A stretch of 61,569 nucleotides of DNA from contig JACQOE010000079.1 in NCBI GenBank assembly GCA_016202695.1, positions 1-61,569 of the forward strand, given 5' to 3'. Under the pieces are notes generated by a model, which was not told the DNA's origin, did not search any database, and worked only from the letters and a program-made list of their open reading frames with translations. The stretch is from Pseudomonadota bacterium (GTDB lineage: Bacteria > Pseudomonadota > Alphaproteobacteria > JACQOE01). A program made the translations under genes and the position numbers. Positions 45,143 through 52,135 of the stretch are shown in pieces. Each line of letters begins with the position of its first letter. Position 1 is the stretch's first letter.

Positions 45143-45170
45143 GCCCGGCGGCCTGAGCCGGCCGCCGGGC
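45143..45170 (+). terminator. Terminator hairpin after the GlsB/YeaQ-like gene
   Basis: GCCCGGCGGCC (45143-45153) pairs perfectly with GGCCGCCGGGC (45160-45170) around a 6-nt loop, 30 bp after the stop codon. Only two T follow, so it may need Rho or act as an RNA stabiliser. Confidence 0.6.
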
Positions 45171-45262
45171 TTGCGCCGCCGGCCGGCAGGTGCAAAGGCG
45201 GACCCCCGGCGGGGCCGAAGGTTCGGCTGTGGCCCGCTCGCGGGTCGGCCCGCGCCCCCCTC

Positions 45263-45297
45263 CCTGAAGCCCACTGCCTGAAGCGCCCGACCTGAAG
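45263..45297 (+). repeat. Three CCTGAAG direct repeats with 14-bp period
   Basis: CCTGAAG occurs at 45263, 45277 and 45291, exactly 14 bp apart with unrelated 7-bp spacers. It lies in a gene-free 514-bp stretch (45113-45626), about 125 bp before the CRP-like palindrome. Function unknown; chance or a decayed tandem repeat are possible. Confidence 0.4.
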
Positions 45298-45423
45298 ACG
45301 GGCGGCTGTAAATGCGCGCGCGTGGGACGCCGGCCGCGCACGACCTCGAGGACCCGGTCGGCCGCGGCGGCGGGGGCGGAGCTCCTTCACCCCTTCCCCG
45401 GGGCGCCGGGCGGCGCCCGTTCC

Positions 45424-45439
45424 TGTGACGCGAGTCACT
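45424..45439. promoter_or_regulatory. CRP/FNR-superfamily-like site upstream of the cNMP-binding protein
   Basis: TGTGA-CGCGAG-TCACT matches the CRP consensus TGTGA-N6-TCACA at nine of ten positions and contains a perfect GTGAC-GCGA-GTCAC palindrome. It lies 188 bp before the start codon of the CNB-domain gene. The rest of the gap (45440-45626) is GC-rich with inverted repeats but no obvious -10, so the exact promoter is unclear. Confidence 0.5.
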
Positions 45440-45626
45440 GCGCCCGGGGCCTGGGAGACGTAGCCTCGAAGCCGCGACAGGCCATGAAGGAGACGAGCCA
45501 ACCGCGGAACGCCCAAGTGCCAGAGGATGGCCCGCTCGGCCCCTCGAGCGTCCTCCCTGGCCCACCCGGCGCCCAGGCGCCAGAGGCCGGGGACGCGCCG
45601 AGAAGACGAGCGGCGAGGGGGTAGAG

Positions 45627-46004
45627 ATGACCGCCCAGACGATTCTCGACCGCAAGCTCTTCCCATCCGGCTCCGTGATCTTCAGCGAGGGCAAGCACGG
45701 CGGGCACGCCTACGTCGTCGAATCGGGTCTCGTCGAGATCAGCAAGTCCGGCCCCGCCGGCGCCTGCACCCTCGGCCACATCCGCCCCGGTGGCATCTTC
45801 GGCGAAATGGCGCTCATCGATCAGCAGCCGCGCATGGCCACCGCCATCGCGGTCGAAGACACGGTCTGCATCATCGTCCCGGAATCGGTGGTGCGCGAGA
45901 GCCTGCGCAGGGCGACGCCGTTCCTGCGCGCCCTCGTCAACATCCTCGTCCAAGATCTCCGCTCGGTCACCGAGGAGCTGGCCAACCGACCGAGCGTCGC
46001 GTGA
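45627..46004 (+). CDS. Stand-alone cyclic-nucleotide-binding domain protein
   Basis: A 125-residue protein consisting of one cNMP-binding (CRP-type) domain: beta-roll start FPSGSVIFSEGKHGGHAYVV, the phosphate-binding cassette FGEMALIDQQPRMATA with its Glu and Arg, then a C-terminal helix (ESLRRATPFLRALVNILVQD). There is no helix-turn-helix, kinase or channel domain, so it should act by binding a partner or sequestering the nucleotide. GAGGGGG precedes the ATG. It ends 12 bp from a convergent small gene. Confidence 0.88.
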   Translation: MTAQTILDRKLFPSGSVIFSEGKHGGHAYVVESGLVEISKSGPAGACTLGHIRPGGIFGEMALIDQQPRMATAIAVEDTVCIIVPESVVRESLRRATPFLRALVNILVQDLRSVTEELANRPSVA

Positions 46005-46016
46005 GCGGAGACGCCT

Positions 46017-46295
46017 TCAGCCGGCCAGGAACTTCATCGCCAGAAAGCCGATCGCGAAGGCGGCCACTCCGCCGACCACGATCGAAACCACGAACGGAAC
46101 CCGCATCGAACCCCGCGGTCCCTTCGGCGCCTCGCCCTTGAGTTCCTTCTCGAGGTCGGCGATGCGCTTGAGGATGTGCCCGGCCCCCTTCTTCTTCTCC
46201 GGCGGCAGTTTGCCGTAGAGGGCAACGAGGTGGCCGTGCTCGGTCTCGATCTGCTGGCGCGTGCGCCGATCTTTCTTTCCGAACAGTCCGAACAC
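46017..46295 (-). CDS. Small C-terminally anchored membrane protein, unknown function
   Basis: A 92-residue product: a basic N-terminus (MFGLFGKKDRRTRQQIETEH), a charged helical middle (ALYGKLPPEKKKGAGHILKR, then DLEKELKGE) and one C-terminal membrane segment (about 70-90). I do not recognise the family. The GTG at 46295 follows a GGGAGA site and avoids 30 extra residues that run across the AT-rich promoter region (46330-46385). Its layout suggests a cytoplasmic domain tethered to the inner membrane. Confidence 0.7.
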   Translation of the reverse strand: MFGLFGKKDRRTRQQIETEHGHLVALYGKLPPEKKKGAGHILKRIADLEKELKGEAPKGPRGSMRVPFVVSIVVGGVAAFAIGFLAMKFLAG

Positions 46296-46475
46296 TGTGG
46301 GTCTCCCGACGAACGGCCTCGTGGAGAGACGATAGCGCACCCGTCGGATACAACCAAAGACTGTTTGTAAATATTTTTTTACCAAGGGGGCGTGGCGGGC
46401 GGTTACCGGCGGGTTTGCGAGCCCGGTGGGGCGGGCGCATCATCAGCTCCGGGTGAAGCGACGGCGAGCGGACGG

Positions 46476-47351
46476 ATGGACGAGGACGCCTTTCGGCGGC
46501 ACCGCGACGAACTCGGGGCCGACCGGTCGCGCGGCGCGGCCGAGCTGGCCCGCGGTGCGCTTGCCCTGGCGGCGGCGAGCGCGCGCAAGGCGCCGGCGAG
46601 CGATGCCGCGGACCTGGTCCGGGAGCTTCGCGCCCGCGCCGACGCCCTGGCGCGCGCCCGTCCGAGCATGGCGCCGATCGCCCGTCTGCTCGGCGCCTGG
46701 CGCGACGCCATCGCCGGACTCGCCGGCGCCACGCTCGGGGACGCGCGGGCCCACGCCGCCGCCGCCGCCGAGGCCCTGATCGAGCGCTCGCGCGCGGCCG
46801 GCCGCGAGGCGGCCCGCCATGCCGCGGCGGCGATCGGCGCCAACCGTACCGTGATCACCCACAGCCTCAGCTCGACCGTGCTCGAGCTGTTCGCGCTCCT
46901 CAAGGACAGCGGCGTGCGGGCGATCGTGACCGAGTCCCGCCCGCTCCTCGAGGGCCACGCGCTCGCCGCCCGCCTCTCCGAGTGGGGGATCCCGGCGACG
47001 CTGATCACCGAGGCCGAGATCGGCCTCTTCGTCGCCCGCGCGGATGCGGCGGTGGTGGGCGCCGACGCCGTGCTCGCCGACGGCAGCGTCATTAACAAGG
47101 CCGGCACCTATCTGCTCGCCCTCGCCGCGCGCGAGGCCGGCGTCCCCTTCTACGTCTGCGCCGAAAGCTTCAAATGGCTTCCCCCGGACGCGCTCCCGCC
47201 GGCCCTCGAGGAGATGGACGCGGCCGAACTCGGCGCACCCCGCTGGCCGCGGGTCGAGATCGCCAACATCTACTTCGACCTCACCCCCGCCCGCCTCGTC
47301 TCCGCCTGGTTCAGCGAGGACGGCGGCAAGCCCCGGGAAGGCCGGTCCTAG
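46476..47351 (+). CDS. eIF-2B alpha/beta/delta-like (sugar-phosphate isomerase family) protein
   Basis: A 291-residue member of the family that includes archaeal ribose-1,5-bisphosphate isomerase, methylthioribose-1-phosphate isomerase and eIF-2B subunits. After a helical N-terminal half come ITHSLSSTVLELF, the phosphate-loop-like TESRPLLEG, and GADAVLADGSVINKAGTYLL, where the Asp corresponds to the catalytic Asp region of MtnA. The usual MtnA catalytic Cys motif is not seen, so the substrate is uncertain. The stop codon shares CTAG with the convergent AdoMet synthetase gene. Confidence 0.82.
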   Translation: MDEDAFRRHRDELGADRSRGAAELARGALALAAASARKAPASDAADLVRELRARADALARARPSMAPIARLLGAWRDAIAGLAGATLGDARAHAAAAAEALIERSRAAGREAARHAAAAIGANRTVITHSLSSTVLELFALLKDSGVRAIVTESRPLLEGHALAARLSEWGIPATLITEAEIGLFVARADAAVVGADAVLADGSVINKAGTYLLALAAREAGVPFYVCAESFKWLPPDALPPALEEMDAAELGAPRWPRVEIANIYFDLTPARLVSAWFSEDGGKPREGRS

Positions 47352-48562
47352 AACAGCTCGACCTCGCCGGCAATCACCCGCCGCCAAAGCCCGGCGAGGC
47401 CGGCGAGATTGGCACGCACAAGGGCCTGGATGCGCGGTCTGAGCGGGGCGAGCGTGCCCCCCCTTGCAAGCGCGATCCGCACCTGGGCGAGTTGCGGGTC
47501 GTCGATTCGCCGGCCGATCTGGCTGACGAGGCAGCACTCGGCCGCCGCCGCCTCGGGCAGCTCGGCGACGATCTCCTCGGCGACCGCCCGCGCCGCCAGG
47601 TTATAGAGCTTGCCTACATGCGTGACCGGGTTCTTGCCGGCCGCCGCCTCGAGACTCATCGGCCGCAAGGGGGCGATCACCCCGTTCACCCGGTTGCCGC
47701 GCCCGACCTGGCCGTCGTCGCCGGCCTCGGCCGAGGTGCCGGTCACGGTGAGGTAGACGGCGCCGGCCGCAGGGTCGTCGGCGGTGTTGACATCGACCGC
47801 GACCGCGCCCAGCCCACGCGCGCGGGCGATCGCCTCGATCGCCGAGGCGAGCCGGGACTTCGCCGCGACGTAAGCCTCGAGGTCGGCGAGGTGACGGTCG
47901 ATGAAGGCGCGGGCGACGGTGAGGCGGATCGAGCGGCCGCGGCGCACCGCCATGACCTTGACGTCCTCGCCGCTCTCCGGGTGGCGGGCGCGGAAGGCGG
48001 GGTCGTTGATCCGGCGCTCGACCTCGATCACCAGACCCTCGAGTGGCGTCAGCGGCGCGTACCCGACCCCGCAGGAAGTGTCGTTGGCGAGCGGGGCCGC
48101 GCCGGCGTGCTCGCGGGCGAAGAGCTCGCCGAGATCGACCGAACCGGGGCGGATGAGCACGCGCACGCGCAGGTGCCGGGCGGGGTCGAGTGCCCGGAAG
48201 CGCGCCCCGATCCACTCCGCGACCGCGGCGTGCGCCAGCTCCTCGACCGGAACCTCGACGTCGCCGGCGCGGGTGACCGCCCGGCCGGCGAGAAAAATCT
48301 CGATCGGAGCGAGCACCTCGCCGCCGCCGAAGCGGGGTCGCGCCGCCCCGCCCCAGAGCAGCGCCTTGTCCAGGTTGTGATGCAGGATGCGCCCGAAGCG
48401 TTCGAGATAGAACCGGCCGAGCGCGCGAGAGAACGCCTCGGCGAGGGCGTCGCAGATGGTGTCGGGATGGCCGAGCCCCTTGCGCTCGACCACCTCAACG
48501 GCCATGTCTCGGCCGGGCCGCGCCATGCGGCCGATCACGAACTGCATGCTGCGCTCTTGCAT
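47348..48562 (-). CDS. Archaeal-type S-adenosylmethionine synthetase
   Basis: A 404-residue methionine adenosyltransferase of the archaeal class (AdoMet_Synthase family), which makes SAM from methionine and ATP. Clear motifs: [17 protein letters not shown] (26-42), [32 protein letters not shown] and [13 protein letters not shown]. This class has little sequence in common with bacterial MetK; bacteria that carry it usually also have MetK. Here it is convergent with the eIF-2B-like gene, ending in the same CTAG. Horizontal origin from archaea at some past time is likely, but base composition is now native. Confidence 0.9.
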   Translation of the reverse strand: MQERSMQFVIGRMARPGRDMAVEVVERKGLGHPDTICDALAEAFSRALGRFYLERFGRILHHNLDKALLWGGAARPRFGGGEVLAPIEIFLAGRAVTRAGDVEVPVEELAHAAVAEWIGARFRALDPARHLRVRVLIRPGSVDLGELFAREHAGAAPLANDTSCGVGYAPLTPLEGLVIEVERRINDPAFRARHPESGEDVKVMAVRRGRSIRLTVARAFIDRHLADLEAYVAAKSRLASAIEAIARARGLGAVAVDVNTADDPAAGAVYLTVTGTSAEAGDDGQVGRGNRVNGVIAPLRPMSLEAAAGKNPVTHVGKLYNLAARAVAEEIVAELPEAAAAECCLVSQIGRRIDDPQLAQVRIALARGGTLAPLRPRIQALVRANLAGLAGLWRRVIAGEVELF

Positions 48563-48723
48563 CCCGCCCCTGGAAGCGCCATAAATGTCATGGAATTATG
48601 CGCGGCGAATTGATCTGCGTTAAAGCGTCGGCCGCGGGTCGGCGGCGAACCGTCTGGCGGGGGGGCCGGGGGGGAGTTGCTGCATCGACGCTACACACCA
48701 ACAGGTAAATGGGGACTGCTCTG
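48563..48723. other. Divergent gap between AdoMet synthetase and Lpp-like lipoprotein
   Basis: The 161 bp include an AT-richer part near 48590-48625 (GAATTATGCGCGGCGAATTG) and a G-rich stretch before TTGCTGCATCG. Both promoters should lie here, but no clear -35/-10 pair was found. A GGGG run 12 nt before ATG 48724 can serve as the ribosome site. Confidence 0.4.
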
Positions 48724-49065
48724 ATGAATAACGTCCTAAAGGTTTCCACAACAACAGCCCGCCTGCTCGTGGTCGCGGGAGCTTTTGCCCTGCTCGCCGG
48801 CTGCGCGACCCCGGAGGACGTTTCGTCGCTGCGCAGCGAGGTCGGCGCCGCCAAGCAGGCGGCCACCGGCGCCCAGCAGGCCGCGGTTCAGGCCCAGCGC
48901 GCCGCCGAGCAGGCGGCCCAGAGCGCGAAGCAGGCCGCCGATCAGGCCGCCGCGGCCGCCCAGGCCGCGCAGAACGCCGCTCAGCAGGCGATGGCCGCGG
49001 CCAACGAGGCCAAGGCAGCGGCCCAGCGGGCGGAGCGGATCCAGGCCCGCGGCATGCGCAAGTAG
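48724..49065 (+). CDS. Lpp/OprI-like alanine-zipper outer-membrane lipoprotein
   Basis: The 113-residue product has a lipoprotein signal peptide with lipobox LLAGC (Cys27), then one continuous Ala/Gln-rich heptad helix (SSLRSEVGAAKQAATGAQQA and on) and ends RGMRK. This is the plan of Braun lipoprotein Lpp and Pseudomonas OprI: an N-terminal lipid anchor, an alanine-zipper coiled coil that trimerises, and a C-terminal lysine that an L,D-transpeptidase joins to meso-DAP. An L,D-transpeptidase gene is next to it, and MurE is of the DAP type. An in-frame ATG at 48709 lies too near the ribosome site. Confidence 0.85.
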   Translation: MNNVLKVSTTTARLLVVAGAFALLAGCATPEDVSSLRSEVGAAKQAATGAQQAAVQAQRAAEQAAQSAKQAADQAAAAAQAAQNAAQQAMAAANEAKAAAQRAERIQARGMRK

Positions 49066-49084
49066 CCGCCGTTCCGGCGGCTAC
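49062..49084. terminator. Hairpin between Lpp-like gene and L,D-transpeptidase
   Basis: GTAGCCGCCG (49062-49071) and CGGCGGCTAC (49075-49084) form a perfect 10-bp stem with a 3-nt loop, beginning inside the Lpp-like stop codon. It separates two convergent genes and probably serves both. Confidence 0.6.
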
Positions 49085-49097
49085 GCCCTCCGCGCGC

Positions 49098-50045
49098 TCA
49101 ACGGGTGATGCGGACGGGCACCCCGCGTCGCTCCTCGGCCACGCGGGCCACCAAGTCCCAGTCAACCCGGCCCGCCTCGCGATCCGCCACTTGGCGAATC
49201 CACGAGGCGAGGTCGGGTATCGGCGCCGGCGAGAACGCGCCTTCAAGCTCGATCTCGTCGGTCTGGGCTTGGCTGGGGTGAATCTCGAGGTAGAGCTCCC
49301 CGCCGACCCAGCCGAACTTGACCGGCTGATCGACCACCGTGACCGGCGTTCCGATCGGCACCTCGGCGAACAGGCGCTCGATGTCCCTGGGGTACAGCCG
49401 GATGCAGCCGTGGCTCACCCGGCGGCCCACCCCGTCGGGCTTGTTGGTGCCATGGATCAGGTAGCTTGGCCAGCCCAGGTCGAGTGCAAAATCGCCGAGG
49501 GGATTGTCGGGGCCGGGCGGCACCGCCGCCGGAAGGTCGGGCCGCTCGGCCCGAATCGAGGCCGGCACCACCCACGTCGGCTTGACCCGCTTCCTCGCCA
49601 CCTGCGTCGCGCCGAGGGGCGTGCCCCAGCCCTCCTGGCCGATGCCGATGGGATAGCTCGCCGGCGGTTTGCCGGGGGCAAAGTAGTAGAGCCTGAGGTC
49701 GCCGACATTGACGACGATGCCCCGCCGCGGGGCGGCCGGCGGCAGGAGATGCGCCGTGGGCAGGAGCACCTTGGTGCCCGGCTCCGGGATCCAGGGGTCG
49801 ATCCCCGGGTTGGCGGCGCGGAGCTCGACATAGCCGACGCCCTCTCGGACGGCGATGTCGAGCAGCGTCTCCCCGTCCTTGACGGCGACCGTCCGCTCCG
49901 CGCCGATGAGGTCGGGGACTTGGGCCCGGGCGGGAGGCCCGGCCGCGGCCGCCAGGGCAACGAGCCCGGCAAGAAGCAAGCCCGCTCCGCGCCTCGACCC
50001 GGGGACGGGGGCGCCCGATCGGGCGGTCCACACGCTCTTCGCCAC
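49098..50045 (-). CDS. L,D-transpeptidase (YkuD family) with LysM domain
   Basis: A periplasmic enzyme of 315 residues that forms meso-DAP cross-links or attaches Lpp-type lipoproteins to peptidoglycan. It has a signal peptide (to about ARAQ), a LysM-like domain (about 50-97: RTVAVKDGETLLDIAVREGV) and a YkuD catalytic domain with HGTN and the active-site Cys in SHGCIRLYPRDIERL. I chose the GTG at 50045, seven bases after a GGAGG; a GTG at 50051 is also open. Being convergent with an Lpp-like lipoprotein suggests an ErfK/YbiS-like role. Confidence 0.9.
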   Translation of the reverse strand: MAKSVWTARSGAPVPGSRRGAGLLLAGLVALAAAAGPPARAQVPDLIGAERTVAVKDGETLLDIAVREGVGYVELRAANPGIDPWIPEPGTKVLLPTAHLLPPAAPRRGIVVNVGDLRLYYFAPGKPPASYPIGIGQEGWGTPLGATQVARKRVKPTWVVPASIRAERPDLPAAVPPGPDNPLGDFALDLGWPSYLIHGTNKPDGVGRRVSHGCIRLYPRDIERLFAEVPIGTPVTVVDQPVKFGWVGGELYLEIHPSQAQTDEIELEGAFSPAPIPDLASWIRQVADREAGRVDWDLVARVAEERRGVPVRITR

Positions 50046-50128
50046 CCACACCCTCCGGCGGCTGGTTCGAAATCGCGCCGATTATACCCGAATCCCCGGC
50101 CGCCGCACGGACGCTTTGCGGCCCGGCG

Positions 50129-50962
50129 ATGAGGAACGGTGCCTGCGTCGCGCTCCTCGCGTGGGCGCTCCCCCGGCTCGGGCTCCGCTGGGAGGGCTAC
50201 CGCCGGGTCCGGCGGCAGGTCTGCAAGCGGATCGGGCGGAGGATGCGCGCGCTCGCGCTCTCCGGGCCCGCCGCCTACCGCGCCCGCCTCGAGGCCGAGC
50301 CCGGGGAGTGGCTCACACTCGACCGCCTCTGCTTCATCACCATCTCCCGCTTCTACCGCGACCGCGCCGTGTTCGACTTCCTCCGCGACCGTCTCCTCCC
50401 CGATCTCGGCCGCCGGGCGAGGGCCGAGGAGCGGGCGGCGGTTCGCGCCTGGTGCGCGGGCGCGGCAAACGGCGAGGAACCTTACAGCTTGCGCCTCGCC
50501 TGGGACCTCGCCGTGGCCGCGCGGGTGCCCGGCCTCGACTTCGAGGTGGTGGCGACGGACGCCGACGACGGCCTCCTCGTCCGCGCCCGCCAAGGGCTTT
50601 ATGCCGCCGGCAGCCTCAAGGAGCTGCCGCCCACGTGGCACGCCCGCGCCTTCGCCCGCGAGGACCATCGCTTCCGGCTCGATCCGCGCTTTCGTGCCGG
50701 CGTCTCCTTCCTCTGCCAGGATCTCAGGGAGGAGGCGCCCGCCGGCCCCTTCGACCTGGTGCTTTGCCGGAACCTCGCCTTCACCTACTTCGCCGAGGCC
50801 GGCCAGAGGGCCGCGCTCGCCCGCATCGCCGCGGTTCTCCACCCGGGTGGCGCGCTCGTCGTCGGCCAGCGCGAGCGACTGCCGGCGGAGAGCGGGTTCC
50901 GCCCGCTCGTCCCCGGCCTCGGCATCTTCGGGCCCGCCCCGGCGGGCGCGGCGCCAGGTTGA
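50129..50962 (+). CDS. Orphan CheR-type methyltransferase
   Basis: The 277-residue protein resembles CheR, the SAM-dependent methyltransferase that modifies glutamates of chemoreceptors. It has an N-terminal helical domain, ISRFYRDRAVFDFL, the SAM motif AWCAGAANGEEPYSL (in place of the usual GCSTGEEPYS), VATDADDGLLVRARQGLY and FDLVLCRNLAFTYF. No receptor, CheB, CheA or CheW gene is nearby. It may act on another protein; the altered motifs leave the substrate open. It is divergent from the L,D-transpeptidase. Confidence 0.82.
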   Translation: MRNGACVALLAWALPRLGLRWEGYRRVRRQVCKRIGRRMRALALSGPAAYRARLEAEPGEWLTLDRLCFITISRFYRDRAVFDFLRDRLLPDLGRRARAEERAAVRAWCAGAANGEEPYSLRLAWDLAVAARVPGLDFEVVATDADDGLLVRARQGLYAAGSLKELPPTWHARAFAREDHRFRLDPRFRAGVSFLCQDLREEAPAGPFDLVLCRNLAFTYFAEAGQRAALARIAAVLHPGGALVVGQRERLPAESGFRPLVPGLGIFGPAPAGAAPG

Positions 50963-50972
50963 TGTGGATCAT
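50959..50972. promoter_or_regulatory. FNR/FixK-like box upstream of the HPF-CSD gene
   Basis: TTGAT-GTGG-ATCAT matches the FNR/FixK consensus TTGAT-N4-ATCAA at nine of ten positions. The site overlaps the cheR-like stop codon region. Its centre is about 48 bp before the transcription start expected from the -10-like TTATAG at 51002, slightly further than the classical -41.5. Confidence 0.55.
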
Positions 50973-50996
50973 TCCCTCGTAATCACGGCCAATGCG

Positions 50997-51007
50997 ATCA
51001 TTTATAG
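50997..51007 (+). promoter_or_regulatory. -10-like element of the stress block, shared with 25994
   Basis: ATCATTTATAG, with TTATAG (51002-51007) as possible -10, lies 65 bp before the HPF-CSD start. The identical 11-mer precedes the small membrane gene at 26052. No good -35 is present, as expected for an activator-dependent promoter. Confidence 0.45.
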
Positions 51008-51071
51008 TGTTCGGGCCACGCCCCTCGGCGGGCGGTTCCGGCCGATCCCTCGGCAGCGATGAGGCACCGCC

Positions 51072-51644
51072 ATGCAAATCCCGATGCAGATCGTCTTTCA
51101 TGGAATGGAGCCCTCGGAGGCGATCGAGCGGCACATTCGCGCGAAGGCCGCCGAACTCGAACAGTTCCACGGCCGGATCACGAGTTGCCGGGTGGTGGTC
51201 GAGGCGCCGCACCGGCACCACCACAAGGGCCGGCTCTACGCGGTGCGGGTCGACCTAACCGTCCCCGGTGGCGAGGTTGTTGTCGACCGCGCCCATCCCC
51301 AGGACCACGCCCACGAGGACGTGCGGGTCGCCGTGCGCGACGCCTTCGACGCCGCCGCCCGGCGGGTCGAGGACTTGGTGCGCCGCCAGCGCGGCGACGT
51401 GAAGGTCCACGAGCCCCCCCTGCACGGCCGGGTGGCGCGCCTGATGCCGGAGGAGGGCTACGGCTTCATCGAGACCGCCGACGGCGTCGAGGTGTACTTC
51501 CACCGCAATGCCGTCCGCGGCGACCGCTTCGACGAGCTGCGCCCGGGGAGTGAAGTCCGCCTTGCCTTGCACGAGGGCGAGGGCGAGAAGGGCCCCCAGG
51601 CGAGCACGGTGAGCGTGGTCGGCAAGCACCACATGGTCGGCTGA
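51072..51644 (+). CDS. Ribosome hibernation factor-like domain fused to a cold-shock domain
   Basis: A 190-residue fusion. The N-terminal part (about 1-105; MQIVFHGMEPSEAIERHIRA) has the beta-alpha-beta-beta-alpha layout of HPF/RaiA (S30AE), which binds the small subunit and stops translation. The C-terminal part (about 116-182) is a cold-shock fold with both RNA-binding motifs, GYGFIET (129-135) and VYFHRN (141-146). A His-rich stretch (HRHHHKG, 48-54) lies within the first domain. The protein probably protects idle ribosomes and binds single-stranded RNA. It heads the archease-rtcB genes and has an FNR-like box upstream. Confidence 0.88.
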   Translation: MQIPMQIVFHGMEPSEAIERHIRAKAAELEQFHGRITSCRVVVEAPHRHHHKGRLYAVRVDLTVPGGEVVVDRAHPQDHAHEDVRVAVRDAFDAAARRVEDLVRRQRGDVKVHEPPLHGRVARLMPEEGYGFIETADGVEVYFHRNAVRGDRFDELRPGSEVRLALHEGEGEKGPQASTVSVVGKHHMVG

Positions 51645-51674
51645 CGCGCGGGCGGCCTCGTGGGCGGCCGTCCG

Positions 51675-52112
51675 ATGCGCCACGGATTCGTGAAAGTGGA
51701 TACCCGTGTCCCCTACGAGGTGCTCGAGCATCCGGGCGACCTGAAGATCCGCGCCTTCGGTGCCAGCCTTGCCGAGGCGTTCGCCAACGCCGGGCGGGCG
51801 ATGATGGCCTTCCTCTTCGGCGAGACCGTGGTCGGGGCGGCGCCCGAGGCGCGGCGGCGGATCGAGGTCACGGCGCGCGACCGCGATGCGCTCCTCGTCG
51901 CCTGGCTCTCCGAGCTCCTCTGGCACAGCGCCACCGAGTATCGCGCCTACGTCCCGATCCGGGTCGCGGAACTGAGCGAGACCCGCCTCGGCGCCGAGGT
52001 CGGGCTTGTAACCGCCGAGGCGGTCGACGACATCAAGGCCGTCACCTACCACGAGCTTTCCATCCGCGAGACGGACGGGGCTTTCGAGGTGACGGTGGTC
52101 TGCGATATCTGA
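51675..52112 (+). CDS. Archease, activator of RNA ligase RtcB
   Basis: Archease helps RtcB to be guanylylated and to turn over. The 145-residue protein has the conserved metal-binding start YEVLEHPGDLKIRAFG (His19, Asp22), the central ELLWHSATEYRAYVP, and the C-terminal DDIKAVTYHELSIRE ending in VVCDI, where the last Asp is the third metal ligand. A GTG at 51660 would add five residues. It lies 30 bp after the HPF-CSD gene and 23 bp before rtcB, so the three are very likely one operon. Confidence 0.93.
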   Translation: MRHGFVKVDTRVPYEVLEHPGDLKIRAFGASLAEAFANAGRAMMAFLFGETVVGAAPEARRRIEVTARDRDALLVAWLSELLWHSATEYRAYVPIRVAELSETRLGAEVGLVTAEAVDDIKAVTYHELSIRETDGAFEVTVVCDI

Positions 52113-52135
52113 AGACCGCACGACGGAGGCCGGCG

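Noticed and set aside
45322-45624. Possible 100-residue protein just upstream of the cNMP-binding gene
   Set aside because: Low-complexity Pro/Ala/Gly/Arg translation, no ribosome site; the ATG at 45483 has AGGCC only and the frame ends three bases before the real gene by chance.
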